Shown in pieces: positions 56,138 to 63,978 of a DNA stretch of 64,000 bases. Source of the stretch: CAZPNX01 sp964518765 (GTDB lineage Bacteria; Edwardsbacteria; AC1; EtOH8); the NCBI GenBank assembly GCA_964518765.1, contig CAZFJC010000011.1, positions 1 through 64,000 of the forward strand, written 5' to 3'. The first letter of the stretch is position 1; each line of letters starts with the position of its first letter. Below the pieces are notes generated by a model. That model saw only the letters and a list, made by a program, of their open reading frames with translations, was not told the DNA's origin and searched no databases. Position numbers and translations under genes: made by a program.

Positions 56138-57634
56138 ATGAACCATATCGGTAATAGAATCACGTTTATGGCCGCAATCGGGCTATTGTCCATGCCGGCC
56201 TGGGCAGGGGTGCTGGTCCTGCCGGCCAACGAGATTACCTTCAACCCGCCCTTGGACACATTGAACCCGAACCACAGCGGCTACTGGTGGAACCCGGAGA
56301 ACGTGTTCGAGGACGACTCCCTATTCGCGGTGGACACCGTCATCCAGTTCCGCTACGACTCGCTGGGCGTGGGGTTCACCGACCCTGGCACCCACCCCAC
56401 TTGGGTGATAACCAACGTCAGCATCAGCGCCAAGCACCGGGCCCATTACTGGAAGACGCGGGCGCGTTTCATCCCCTATGTCGGAGGCGTCCCGCTTTTC
56501 GACGAGAACGATCCCCTGCTGGTCTGGCCGCCGGTCAAGTTCGGCTCCACTGAGATGACCAACGCCGTGGAGATAACCCAGCTGGACACCGCCCTGGTCG
56601 ACAGCTCCTGGGACTGGGACGACGTCGCGGCACTCTCCCTGAAGTACGAGCCCAGAAGCCCCAACGTGGTCTACTACATCAACCACCTCTACGCCACGGT
56701 CACCTACGTCGACACGGCCGCGGCCGATACCGGGCATTATTTCACCTTCGACCCGATATCCGATCCGCAGCTTCTGGGAGTGGCCTTTCCTATCAAGATA
56801 TACGCCCGGGACATGATGGGCGCCGTCATCGCCAGCTACAACGATTCCACCTATTTGTCGGACCTGACCGGGACCATCACCCCCAACGTGGTCCACTTCA
56901 GCGCCGGCGTCTGCAGCACCATGGTCACCATCAGCGACATCTGCACCGGGGATTACATCATGGTCAACGACGGGGACACCTCCTCGATCAGCGGCAGCTT
57001 CGACGTCATCGACCCCGGCCTGCACCACTTCGAGTTCGGGGAGATATCCTCGCCCCAGACCACCGGGTCGCCATTCCAGATCTCCATCGTCGCCTGCGCC
57101 TTCTACGGCGACACGGTGGATACATTCACCGGAGCGGTCGACCTTTGGGACGAGACCGGGACCATGTCGCCCGACTCCACCGGGGCCTTCAGCGCCGGCG
57201 TCTGGACCGGGTTCGTCACCGTGGACTCGGTCGTCGCCTGGGACGTCATCTACTGCGGGTACGACGATGGGGCCAAGGCGGTCTACACCGGGGCCAGCAA
57301 CGGCTTCGAGGTGCAGGACAGCGCCTTGGGCGTGGCCGGGGAGCCTTCGGTGCCCCAGCCGGCGGCCGGGAAGTTCGGGTTCCGGATAAGCCCGAACCCG
57401 GCCAGGGCCCGGGCGGATCTGTCCCTGCAGCTGCCCCGGCAGGGCAGGGTGACCGCCAGGCTCTACAACCTGCTCGGCCAGGAGGTCATGTCCCGGGACT
57501 TCGGGGTGCTGCCGGCCGGCGCCAGCGCCGTTTCCTGGAACCTGGGCGGCGGCTTGAACACCGGAGTCTACTTCGTCTCCGTGTCGCTGGACAACAGCCA
57601 GCGGCTGGTGCGTAGGGTGTCGGTGGTCCGATAG
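56138..57634 (+). CDS. Secreted protein with type IX secretion sorting domain
   Basis: A 498-residue protein with an N-terminal signal peptide (residues 1-23, MPAWAG end). Two related Ig-like modules follow (HYFTFDPISDPQLLGVAFP and HHFEFGEISSPQTTGSPFQ as starts). A C-terminal Por-type sorting domain of about 80 residues (FRISPNPARARADLSL, ARLYNLLGQEVM, LNTGVYFVSVSLDNSQRLVRR) ends it. Such a domain directs secretion by the type IX system and surface attachment, known in FCB-group bacteria. A perfect consensus promoter suggests an abundant surface protein. Ligand unknown. Confidence 0.85.
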   Translation: MNHIGNRITFMAAIGLLSMPAWAGVLVLPANEITFNPPLDTLNPNHSGYWWNPENVFEDDSLFAVDTVIQFRYDSLGVGFTDPGTHPTWVITNVSISAKHRAHYWKTRARFIPYVGGVPLFDENDPLLVWPPVKFGSTEMTNAVEITQLDTALVDSSWDWDDVAALSLKYEPRSPNVVYYINHLYATVTYVDTAAADTGHYFTFDPISDPQLLGVAFPIKIYARDMMGAVIASYNDSTYLSDLTGTITPNVVHFSAGVCSTMVTISDICTGDYIMVNDGDTSSISGSFDVIDPGLHHFEFGEISSPQTTGSPFQISIVACAFYGDTVDTFTGAVDLWDETGTMSPDSTGAFSAGVWTGFVTVDSVVAWDVIYCGYDDGAKAVYTGASNGFEVQDSALGVAGEPSVPQPAAGKFGFRISPNPARARADLSLQLPRQGRVTARLYNLLGQEVMSRDFGVLPAGASAVSWNLGGGLNTGVYFVSVSLDNSQRLVRRVSVVR

Positions 57635-57650
57635 CGGAAATAGCTTTCGT

Positions 57651-57685
57651 GAGAGGCCCCGCCGGCAAGCGGGGCCTCTCTTTTT
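57651..57685 (+). terminator. Intrinsic terminator after secreted protein gene
   Basis: GAGAGGCCCCGC (57651-57662) and GCGGGGCCTCTC (57669-57680) form a perfect 12-bp stem, followed by TTTTT. Confidence 0.96.
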
Positions 57686-57738
57686 CGCTTGACTATCCTT
57701 TAAGGCTGGGATAAAATTACCCTAATCCGGAGGACAAG

Positions 57739-59040
57739 ATGCTCAAACTCGATTATACTTACATCTCCGACATCGGCGGACAGGTCGGCCGCGAGGTCAC
57801 CCTCAAGGGCTGGCTTTACAACAAGCGGTCGTCGGGCAAGATCCATTTCCTGCAGATCCGGGACGGCACCGGCACCATCCAGGGCGTCATGGCCAAAGGC
57901 GACGTCGACGACAAGACCTTCGAACTGGGGGAGAGGGTCACCCAGGAGTCGTCGATAGTGGTCAGGGGAACGGTCAAGGAGGACAAACGGGCTCCATCGG
58001 GCTACGAATTGGCCGTCACCGGGATGGAGATCGTCCAGCTGACCGAAAACTATCCCATCACCCCCAAGGAGCACGGCACCGCCTTCCTCATGGAGAACCG
58101 CCACCTGTGGCTGCGCTCCTCGCGCCAGCACGCGGCCATGAGGGTGCGCGACGCCATCGAGCAGTCCATCCACCGCTTCTTCCACCGCCAGGGGTTCATC
58201 CACACCCCGGCCCCCATCCTGACCCCGACCGCCTGCGAGGGGACCACCACCCTCTTCCAGACCGACTACTTCGGGGAGCCGGCCTTTCTTTCGCAGTCGG
58301 GGCAGATGTACATCGAGGCCACGGCCGCGGCCTTCGGCAAGGTCTACACCTTCACCCCGGCCTTCAGGGCCGAGAAGTCCAAGACCAGGAAGCACCTGAC
58401 CGAGCTTTGGATGGTGGACGCCGAGGCCAGCTACTTCGGGCATGAGGAGAACATGCGGTGCCAGGAGGCTATGATCTGCGCCATCGTCGAAGGGGTGCTC
58501 AACGACTGCCAAAGGGAGCTCAAGGTCTTGGAGAGGGACCCGGCGCCCTTGGAGAGGATAAAGCCGCCGTTCCACCGCCTGCACTACCGGGACGCCATCA
58601 AGCTTTTGAACGAGGCCGGCGATCCCATAAAATACGGCGAGGACTTCGGGGCGCCCCAGGAGACGCTGCTGGCCCAGAAACACGATAAGCCGGTGTTCGT
58701 GGACCGCTACCCCAAGGAGATAAAGCCGTTCTACATGCAGCCCGACCCTGAGGACCCCGAGGTGCTCCTTAACAACGACCTGATAGCCCCCGAGGGCTAT
58801 GGCGAGATCATCGGCGGCTCGGAGCGGATCCACGACCTCGATCTTCTCTTGAAGAAGATGGAGGAGCACCAGGTGCCCTACCAGCCCTACAAGTGGTACG
58901 TGGACCTGCGGCGCTACGGCAGCGTGCCCCACTCCGGGTTCGGCATCGGAATCGAGCGGACGGTGTGCTGGATCTGCGGGCTGGCGCACATCAGGGAGGC
59001 CATCCCGTTCCCCAGAATGCTGGAGAAGATATACCCGTAA
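57739..59040 (+). CDS. asnS: Asparaginyl-tRNA synthetase
   Basis: A 433-residue class II synthetase. The N-terminal OB-fold anticodon domain has VTLKGWLYNKRSSGKIHFLQIRD in parts. The core shows FIHTPAPILTPTACEGTTTLF (AsnS rather than AspS), YTFTPAFRAEKSKTRKHLTELWMVD (motif 2) and GFGIGIERTVCWICGL (motif 3). GGAGGACAAG precedes the ATG. It directly charges tRNA-Asn, although the Gln-dependent route cannot be excluded elsewhere. Confidence 0.95.
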   Translation: MLKLDYTYISDIGGQVGREVTLKGWLYNKRSSGKIHFLQIRDGTGTIQGVMAKGDVDDKTFELGERVTQESSIVVRGTVKEDKRAPSGYELAVTGMEIVQLTENYPITPKEHGTAFLMENRHLWLRSSRQHAAMRVRDAIEQSIHRFFHRQGFIHTPAPILTPTACEGTTTLFQTDYFGEPAFLSQSGQMYIEATAAAFGKVYTFTPAFRAEKSKTRKHLTELWMVDAEASYFGHEENMRCQEAMICAIVEGVLNDCQRELKVLERDPAPLERIKPPFHRLHYRDAIKLLNEAGDPIKYGEDFGAPQETLLAQKHDKPVFVDRYPKEIKPFYMQPDPEDPEVLLNNDLIAPEGYGEIIGGSERIHDLDLLLKKMEEHQVPYQPYKWYVDLRRYGSVPHSGFGIGIERTVCWICGLAHIREAIPFPRMLEKIYP

Positions 59041-59056
59041 TTTTATAAAAAAATGC

Positions 59057-59085
59057 TTGACATACAGACCGAGATAAGCGATAAT
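59057..59085 (+). promoter_or_regulatory. Promoter of AT-rich island
   Basis: A perfect TTGACA (59057-59062), a 17-bp spacer and GATAAT (59080-59085). The leader of about 70 nt contains a GCGCCTTA/TAAGGTGC hairpin (59122-59146). Confidence 0.8.
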
Positions 59086-59161
59086 ATAAATAATTCCGTA
59101 ATTTCATTTTAAAAATTTAGTGCGCCTTATTAATAAAGTAAGGTGCGTATAGCTATTAGTA

Positions 59162-60181
59162 ATGTCAATCATGAATAAAACTCAAGAAAAAATTAAAGCG
59201 CTGGAAAGTAAACTTGCCGATACGCGAGTGATAACATATATTGTTTCAGACCGTGGATTTGGTGGGCCACAACAGCAACCAAAAATGGCATTGGATGTTA
59301 TCCCCTTTTTCTATGAAAGACTTCTTGAAATCGGCAAAGTAAATAAAATTGCTTTATTCATTTTTAGTCAAGGTGGGGATACAATAGTACCGCTTAGGTT
59401 AATAAATTTAATTAGAGAATTTTGTGAGAAATTTACTGTAATAATACCTTACAAGGCGCATAGTGCTGCTACTTTAGTTGCGTTAGGTGCTGATACAATA
59501 TTAATGGGGCCATTGTCAGAATTATCGCCTATAGATCCGAGCATAGGCACTCCCTTTAATCCTTCTTTACCTGAAAATCCAGCATTAAAACCAGAGTTGG
59601 GGGTTGAAGATATTATTGGCTATTTAAATTTTGCGAAAGAAAAAGCAGGCATAACAGATCAAGCCAATATGGTTAAGGTTTTAGAAAAGTTAGTTGATAA
59701 AGTCCACCCCATTGCTATCGGGAATATATATCGTTCACATTGTTTAATAAGAGATCTAGCAAAAAAGCTTTTAAAGCTTCACATGAAAGAAAAACAAGCA
59801 GACCACATATGTAATCGAATAGTCGAAATGTTAGCGGAAAAGTTACATTTTCATGGTTATCTTATCAATAGGAATGAAGCAATAGAACTAGGTTTGCCTG
59901 TAGTTAATGCAAATGATGCAGATTTACTTGTAATAAATGATTTATTTAACGAATACAAGCAATTAATGGGGCTTGGCCAGTTATTTAATCCAAGTCAATT
60001 TGGTGAAGTAGAAAAAGAAATTCCAATTTGTATAATAGAGACAACGACGAAAAAGGCATCTTTAAATATAAAGATAAAAGTAACACCTCAAAAAATGCCT
60101 TCCAACTTACCGCCACAAGTTCAAATACCCATGCCATCATTTACAGTGCAAATTGAAAATGTTGGCTGGAAAACTGAATAG
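59162..60181 (+). CDS. SDH-family (ClpP-fold) serine protease-like protein
   Basis: A 339-residue protein resembling the serine dehydrogenase proteinase family: ALFIFSQGGDTIVPLRL (residues 64-80), PYKAHSAATLVALGADTILM (97-116) and SELSPIDPSIG match the ClpP/crotonase-like fold of that family. There is no signal peptide. It could be a protease, but the substrate is unknown. Its codons are strongly AT-biased, unlike neighbours, pointing to horizontal transfer. Start at 59162 or 59171; no clear ribosome-binding site. Two small genes follow at once. Confidence 0.8.
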   Translation: MSIMNKTQEKIKALESKLADTRVITYIVSDRGFGGPQQQPKMALDVIPFFYERLLEIGKVNKIALFIFSQGGDTIVPLRLINLIREFCEKFTVIIPYKAHSAATLVALGADTILMGPLSELSPIDPSIGTPFNPSLPENPALKPELGVEDIIGYLNFAKEKAGITDQANMVKVLEKLVDKVHPIAIGNIYRSHCLIRDLAKKLLKLHMKEKQADHICNRIVEMLAEKLHFHGYLINRNEAIELGLPVVNANDADLLVINDLFNEYKQLMGLGQLFNPSQFGEVEKEIPICIIETTTKKASLNIKIKVTPQKMPSNLPPQVQIPMPSFTVQIENVGWKTE

Positions 60182-60189
60182 GAGGTAAC

Positions 60190-60438
60190 ATGTTAAATAG
60201 TAGTTTTGATAATATAACTTATCAGGTATTGGATTCGCAATGCGAACCAAATACTGGGTCAATAACCTTAAATTACACTGACTTTGTTTTACAAATGCGG
60301 GTGTGGAAACCGCTTGAAGTAAAAGAAATGAGCGATATATTGTTAAATAAACCATCTTTTATGCGTGATTTTGGGAAAGCTGAACAGCAGCTAAAAGATG
60401 GGAAACTATTAACATTCGAACAAGTTTTTGGAGAGTAA
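60190..60438 (+). CDS. Small antitoxin-like protein
   Basis: An 82-residue acidic protein. The C-terminal part (DFGKAEQQLKDGKLLTFEQV) resembles the helical tail of RelB/DUF-type antitoxins that precede RelE-like toxins. AGGAGG precedes the ATG. It lies 8 bp after the protease and 5 bp before the toxin-like gene. Family assignment is by pattern only. Confidence 0.55.
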   Translation: MLNSSFDNITYQVLDSQCEPNTGSITLNYTDFVLQMRVWKPLEVKEMSDILLNKPSFMRDFGKAEQQLKDGKLLTFEQVFGE

Positions 60439-60443
60439 ATGAT

Positions 60444-60785
60444 GTGGCAAGAGCACTATTTACCCTCCTATTTAAAGAGTGTAAAGAAGAATATCGTGGG
60501 ATAGAAAAACGTGTTATTAATAAAATAAGGATAATATGCTCAAATCCATTAATTGGTGAGCCATTAAAGTATCAATTAGCAGGTTTTCATAGTGCGCCAC
60601 TTGTTGATAATTTTATTTTAATATATATATATTGTAGATATTGTAGAATACAAGGTTTTCAAGAAATACGCAAATGCCCTAATTGCAAGGAAACACCAGA
60701 TGAAACTATAATATTTGTATTATTTGGGCCACATGATGAAGCATATAAGAAAGCAAAAAAAATTAATGGCATTGAAGGTGACTAG
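60444..60785 (+). CDS. RelE/ParE-like toxin with Cys4 zinc knuckle
   Basis: A 113-residue basic protein starting at GTG 60444. LFKECKEEYRGIEKRVINKI, PLIGEPLKYQLAGF, VDNFILIYIY and FVLFGPHDEAYKKAKK follow the strand-helix order of RelE/ParE-type toxins. C64, C67, C78 and C81 (CRYC, CPNC) form an inserted zinc knuckle not usual in the family. The predicted action, ribosome-dependent mRNA cleavage or gyrase poisoning, is inference. AT-rich composition matches the protease and antitoxin. Confidence 0.6.
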   Translation: MARALFTLLFKECKEEYRGIEKRVINKIRIICSNPLIGEPLKYQLAGFHSAPLVDNFILIYIYCRYCRIQGFQEIRKCPNCKETPDETIIFVLFGPHDEAYKKAKKINGIEGD

Positions 60786-60795
60786 TATTCCTTTT

Positions 60796-60826
60796 AACGA
60801 CCCAATATAGGACGGGTCGTTTTTTT
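60796..60826 (+). terminator. Terminator of AT-rich island
   Basis: AACGACCC (60796-60803) and GGGTCGTT (60814-60821) pair perfectly and are followed by TTTTT. It closes the island transcript. Confidence 0.93.
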
Positions 60827-60839
60827 ATGGAAATTAGCG

Positions 60840-61469
60840 ATGTTTAAAGTAAGTTGTATTTTAATCATTATAGCAATTGCTATTTATGCTTGCGGCCCGG
60901 CGCCGGTGGGCCAGCCGTTCGCCGGGGAGATCAACGTTAAACTGGAGCCGGAGCAGACTCCGGCCGAGGGGGCCAAAAGGGTCATCCTCAAGAAAGGCGG
61001 CTATACCTGGATGCTGGATCCTAAAGCCTCATATTTAGTCGATGGCATCGTCCTCACCAAGAAGAACTACTCCTCGGACTGGAACGCCATGCTCTCACCC
61101 TGCGACATCGCCCTGGCCTGGGGCCAGATGGTCAGCACCGGTCTGCACAGGCAGTGCCGCTGGTCGCAGAGCGGCCGGTGGTACTACTGGCGCTACGACA
61201 AGGATTTTCCCTTCGACAACAGCTTCGTCGCCAAGTGGTCGGCCAACAACCACATCATCCCGGCCAGCGAGAACCTCAAGAGGGCTGTGGGCAAGGTGTC
61301 GCCGGGGGACACGCTCCGGCTGGAGGGATGGCTGGTCTACGTCTCCGGAGGCAACGGAAAGGAGACATACAGCTGGAACAGCTCGCTCTCCCGAAATGAC
61401 CAGGGAAACGGCTCCTGCGAGGTGCTGTACCTGACGGCGCTGACCATGAAAGGGATGACCTACAGGTAG
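60840..61469 (+). CDS. Predicted lipoprotein of unknown function
   Basis: A 209-residue protein with a lipoprotein-type signal (MFKVSCILIIIAIAIYACGP; lipobox I-Y-A-C at residues 15-18). The mature part is rich in Trp, Tyr and Ser (GRWYYWRYDKDFPFDNSFV, LEGWLVYVSGGNG, YSWNSSLSRNDQGNGSC) and has conserved-looking Cys residues. No family is recognised. The signal peptide codons are AT-rich while the rest is GC-rich, so the composition boundary of the island falls inside this gene. Confidence 0.65.
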   Translation: MFKVSCILIIIAIAIYACGPAPVGQPFAGEINVKLEPEQTPAEGAKRVILKKGGYTWMLDPKASYLVDGIVLTKKNYSSDWNAMLSPCDIALAWGQMVSTGLHRQCRWSQSGRWYYWRYDKDFPFDNSFVAKWSANNHIIPASENLKRAVGKVSPGDTLRLEGWLVYVSGGNGKETYSWNSSLSRNDQGNGSCEVLYLTALTMKGMTYR

Positions 61470-61490
61470 TATCGGACAATGGACTATAAA

Positions 61491-61515
61491 GGCGGCGCCT
61501 GAAGCGCCGCCTCTT
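61491..61515. terminator. Hairpin between converging lipoprotein and trxB-like genes
   Basis: GGCGGCGC (61491-61498) and GCGCCGCC (61504-61511) pair perfectly. T-rich sequence follows on both strands, so it may serve both converging genes. Confidence 0.75.
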
Positions 61516-61564
61516 ATTTCTACTTATCAGCTTTGTGTTTGGCTTAAAGAGGAACGGTGATGGG

Positions 61565-62572
61565 TCACTCCGGGTGGGCCAGCAGCCAGTCGTAGGCCGC
61601 CAGGGCCGCCTTGGCCCCCTCGCCGGCGGCCACCACGATCTGCTTGGCGGGAACAGTGGTAACGTCGCCGGCGGCGAAAAGTCCGGGCACCGAGGTGCGG
61701 CAGGAGCAGTCTACCATGACCTCGCCGTCATCGTTAAGGCGGGCCAGGCCTTTGACCAGATCGCTGTTGGGGATGAGGCCGATCTCCACGAAAACGCCGG
61801 AGACCTCTATTTCGTGAGAGGCGCCCTGATAATCGATGGAGATGCCCTCAACCCGTCTCTCTCCCTTTATCCCGGCCACCCGGGAAGACATCAGGAAATC
61901 TACCTTACCGGAGCGCTCCAGCGGCTCCAGAAGCATCCGATCCCCCTGGATGGCATCCGAGAGGTTCACCAGGTAAATCCTGGAGGCGTAATGCAGCAGC
62001 TCGTTGGCCGAGGTCAGGGCCGAGTTGCCCCCGCCGACCACGGCCACCGGTTGGCCGGAGTACAGCGGGGCATCGCAGGTGGCGCAATAAGCCACTCCTT
62101 TTCCGATGAGCTCCTTCTCCCCAGGGACGTTCAGGCTGCGGTAGCGCTTGCCGGTGGCCAGGATCAAGGAACGGGACTCGAAGGTTTCGCCTCCCACGCC
62201 CTTCAAGGCAAATGCGGGAGGGGGTTGAGAGATCGAAGTTAACCGCAGGCCCGAGGCCACGTCGATGGGGTATTGCCGCACCTGATCCTTAAACTTGTCG
62301 ACCAGTTCCCGGGCCTGGACCAAGTTGAACCCGGGATAGTTCTCCACCACCGAGGTCCACATCATCTGTCCGCCGATGCTCTCGGCCGCCAGCAGCGTTT
62401 TCACTCCCTTGCGGGCGGCATAGATGCCGGCTGCCAGGCCGGCCGGCCCTCCGCCGACGATGGCCAGTTGGTAGCTTCCTCCGGAAAGCACCCGGGGAAA
62501 ATCCAGGGCGGGCGAGAGGGAGAGATCCAGGGTCATGCCTTCGATGTCCATGGCTTGCGCTCCGAAAACCAT
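61565..62572 (-). CDS. trxB: Thioredoxin reductase-like FAD protein
   Basis: A 335-residue FAD- and NAD(P)H-dependent disulfide reductase. LAIVGGGPAGLAAGIYAARK (FAD-binding, near residue 40), the redox-active C163-A-T-C166, VAVVGGGNSALTSANEL (NAD(P)-binding) and GLFAAGDVTTVPAKQIVVAAG are typical. The C-terminal wording resembles the reductase part of AhpF more than E. coli TrxB, so the partner may be a thioredoxin- or glutaredoxin-like protein. ATG 62572 lies at the expected transcription start, suggesting a leaderless mRNA; ATG 62551 is an alternative. Confidence 0.9.
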   Translation of the reverse strand: MVFGAQAMDIEGMTLDLSLSPALDFPRVLSGGSYQLAIVGGGPAGLAAGIYAARKGVKTLLAAESIGGQMMWTSVVENYPGFNLVQARELVDKFKDQVRQYPIDVASGLRLTSISQPPPAFALKGVGGETFESRSLILATGKRYRSLNVPGEKELIGKGVAYCATCDAPLYSGQPVAVVGGGNSALTSANELLHYASRIYLVNLSDAIQGDRMLLEPLERSGKVDFLMSSRVAGIKGERRVEGISIDYQGASHEIEVSGVFVEIGLIPNSDLVKGLARLNDDGEVMVDCSCRTSVPGLFAAGDVTTVPAKQIVVAAGEGAKAALAAYDWLLAHPE

Positions 62573-62579
62573 TGGGATA

Positions 62580-62608
62580 ACTATGGCACAAGACGGTGTT
62601 TTTGTCAA
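62580..62608 (-). promoter_or_regulatory. Promoter of trxB-like gene
   Basis: On the - strand TTGACA (62603-62608), a 17-bp spacer and CATAGT (62580-62585). The expected start is within a base or two of the ATG at 62572. Confidence 0.65.
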
Positions 62609-62629
62609 GGGACAAAGTACCGTTTGCGA

Positions 62630-62658
62630 TTGACATTTCATCGCCGTTCAATTATACT
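62630..62658 (+). promoter_or_regulatory. Promoter of rnfC-like gene
   Basis: A perfect TTGACA (62630-62635), a 17-bp spacer and TATACT (62653-62658). It is back to back with the trxB-like promoter in a 110-bp divergent region, so a shared regulator is possible. The leader is about 18 nt. Confidence 0.85.
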
Positions 62659-62682
62659 TAACCTCCGTTATATATTGGCCTT

Positions 62683-63978
62683 ATGAGCAGAAGATCCCCC
62701 GGCGGACGCCGCTGGCCGTCCCAAGGCTTCATATACCATAAAAAATTCGAATCGGTGGCCAGGCCGCCGGAATTGGCCATCCCGCTTTGGCAGGGAGGCC
62801 GGGCCGCGGTCAATCCGGGGGATAAGGTCAATGCCTACGATGTCATCGGGTACGACCGGGAGGGCTTGCCGGTCCACGCGCCGCTGGGAGGAAAGATTAG
62901 GGCGGTGGGCGATTTTCCCCATCTGCTGGCCCGTCCTAAAAATTTCGATTTTCCCCGGCTGACGGTTTTCATCGACGTCGACCGCAAACAGGCGGCCGAT
63001 CCTCCGCCGTACCGGCCGCTGCCGAGGTTCTGGGAGTTGTCGCATCAAGAGCTTTGCCGGAGGCTGCTGGAGGCTGGGGTGATGGACGTATGTCATCAGG
63101 ATCTCCCCCGGATGGTGATCTACGACGCCCTGGACCTGGAGCCCCCGCTCTCCGCCAACCTTCGTCTTTTGGAGGAGAGAACCGTCCAGTTGCTTGAGGG
63201 CATGGCCGTGCTCAATCAGCTGCACAATGCCATCCGGTCGAGGCTGGTCATCCCCGAGGGCCAGACGATCCTGGAGGACAGGCTTCGCACCCTGCTGGCC
63301 AGCTCGGTGAACCTGTCACTGCATCTGGCGGACCGGGCCTACCCCCAGGGGCATCCCCATCTTCTCAGGAAGGAGGTCTTTCCCGAAGGCCGGAGCGCCA
63401 TCTATGGCATGGCTCAAGTTCTGAGGGCACAGGAGGCGGTGGTTCATGGCCGTCCGGTGGTCGACTGCCACCTCTCGGTGTGGAACCTGCCCGGACGGAA
63501 GCAAAGGAACCTGGTGGTCCCCGTCGGCACGCCGGCCGGCTATGCCCTTTGGACGGACGATCTGGAGTCAAAGGCATGGAGGGAGACATCTCCGGAGGCG
63601 GGGGATGAAGGCGTTGCCGTCGGCCCGGTCCGGGACAGCGAGCTGACCCTGGTGTTCGGAGGCCTGCTCTCGGGCAGGAGCTACTACAGCTTGGAGATGC
63701 CGGTCCAGCCGGATACCAGGGGGCTGCTTCTCCTGAAACAATCCAGGCCGGAACCTTCGCCCTGCGTCAACTGCGGGACCTGCCACAGGATCTGCCCCGT
63801 CGGACTGCACCCCTCGGAGATATTTCAGCGAACCGCCCGGCTGGACATCAGAAGGCTGAGGGCGCTGGGCTTGGAGCGTTGCCTGGATTGCGGACTCTGC
63901 AGCTGGGGCTGCCCATCCAAAATCGAGCTGATGCAGCAGATCGCGGTAGGCCGGATGCTGCTCGAGGGGAAACTCTAG
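62683..63978 (+). CDS. rnfC: RnfC-like electron transport complex subunit
   Basis: A 431-residue peripheral subunit of the Rnf complex, which couples reduced ferredoxin and NAD to an ion gradient. The N-terminal part has the RnfC-like LWQGGRAAVNPGDKVNAYDV and APLGGKIRAVGDFPHLL; YPQGHPHLL corresponds to the flavin/NADH region. Two 4Fe-4S motifs follow: CVNCGTCHRICP (from residue 361) and CLDCGLCSWGCP (from residue 400). The middle is divergent from well-known RnfC, so NADH use is not certain. The stop is followed at once by the next ATG (TAGATG), indicating an operon that continues beyond the window. Confidence 0.88.
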   Translation: MSRRSPGGRRWPSQGFIYHKKFESVARPPELAIPLWQGGRAAVNPGDKVNAYDVIGYDREGLPVHAPLGGKIRAVGDFPHLLARPKNFDFPRLTVFIDVDRKQAADPPPYRPLPRFWELSHQELCRRLLEAGVMDVCHQDLPRMVIYDALDLEPPLSANLRLLEERTVQLLEGMAVLNQLHNAIRSRLVIPEGQTILEDRLRTLLASSVNLSLHLADRAYPQGHPHLLRKEVFPEGRSAIYGMAQVLRAQEAVVHGRPVVDCHLSVWNLPGRKQRNLVVPVGTPAGYALWTDDLESKAWRETSPEAGDEGVAVGPVRDSELTLVFGGLLSGRSYYSLEMPVQPDTRGLLLLKQSRPEPSPCVNCGTCHRICPVGLHPSEIFQRTARLDIRRLRALGLERCLDCGLCSWGCPSKIELMQQIAVGRMLLEGKL

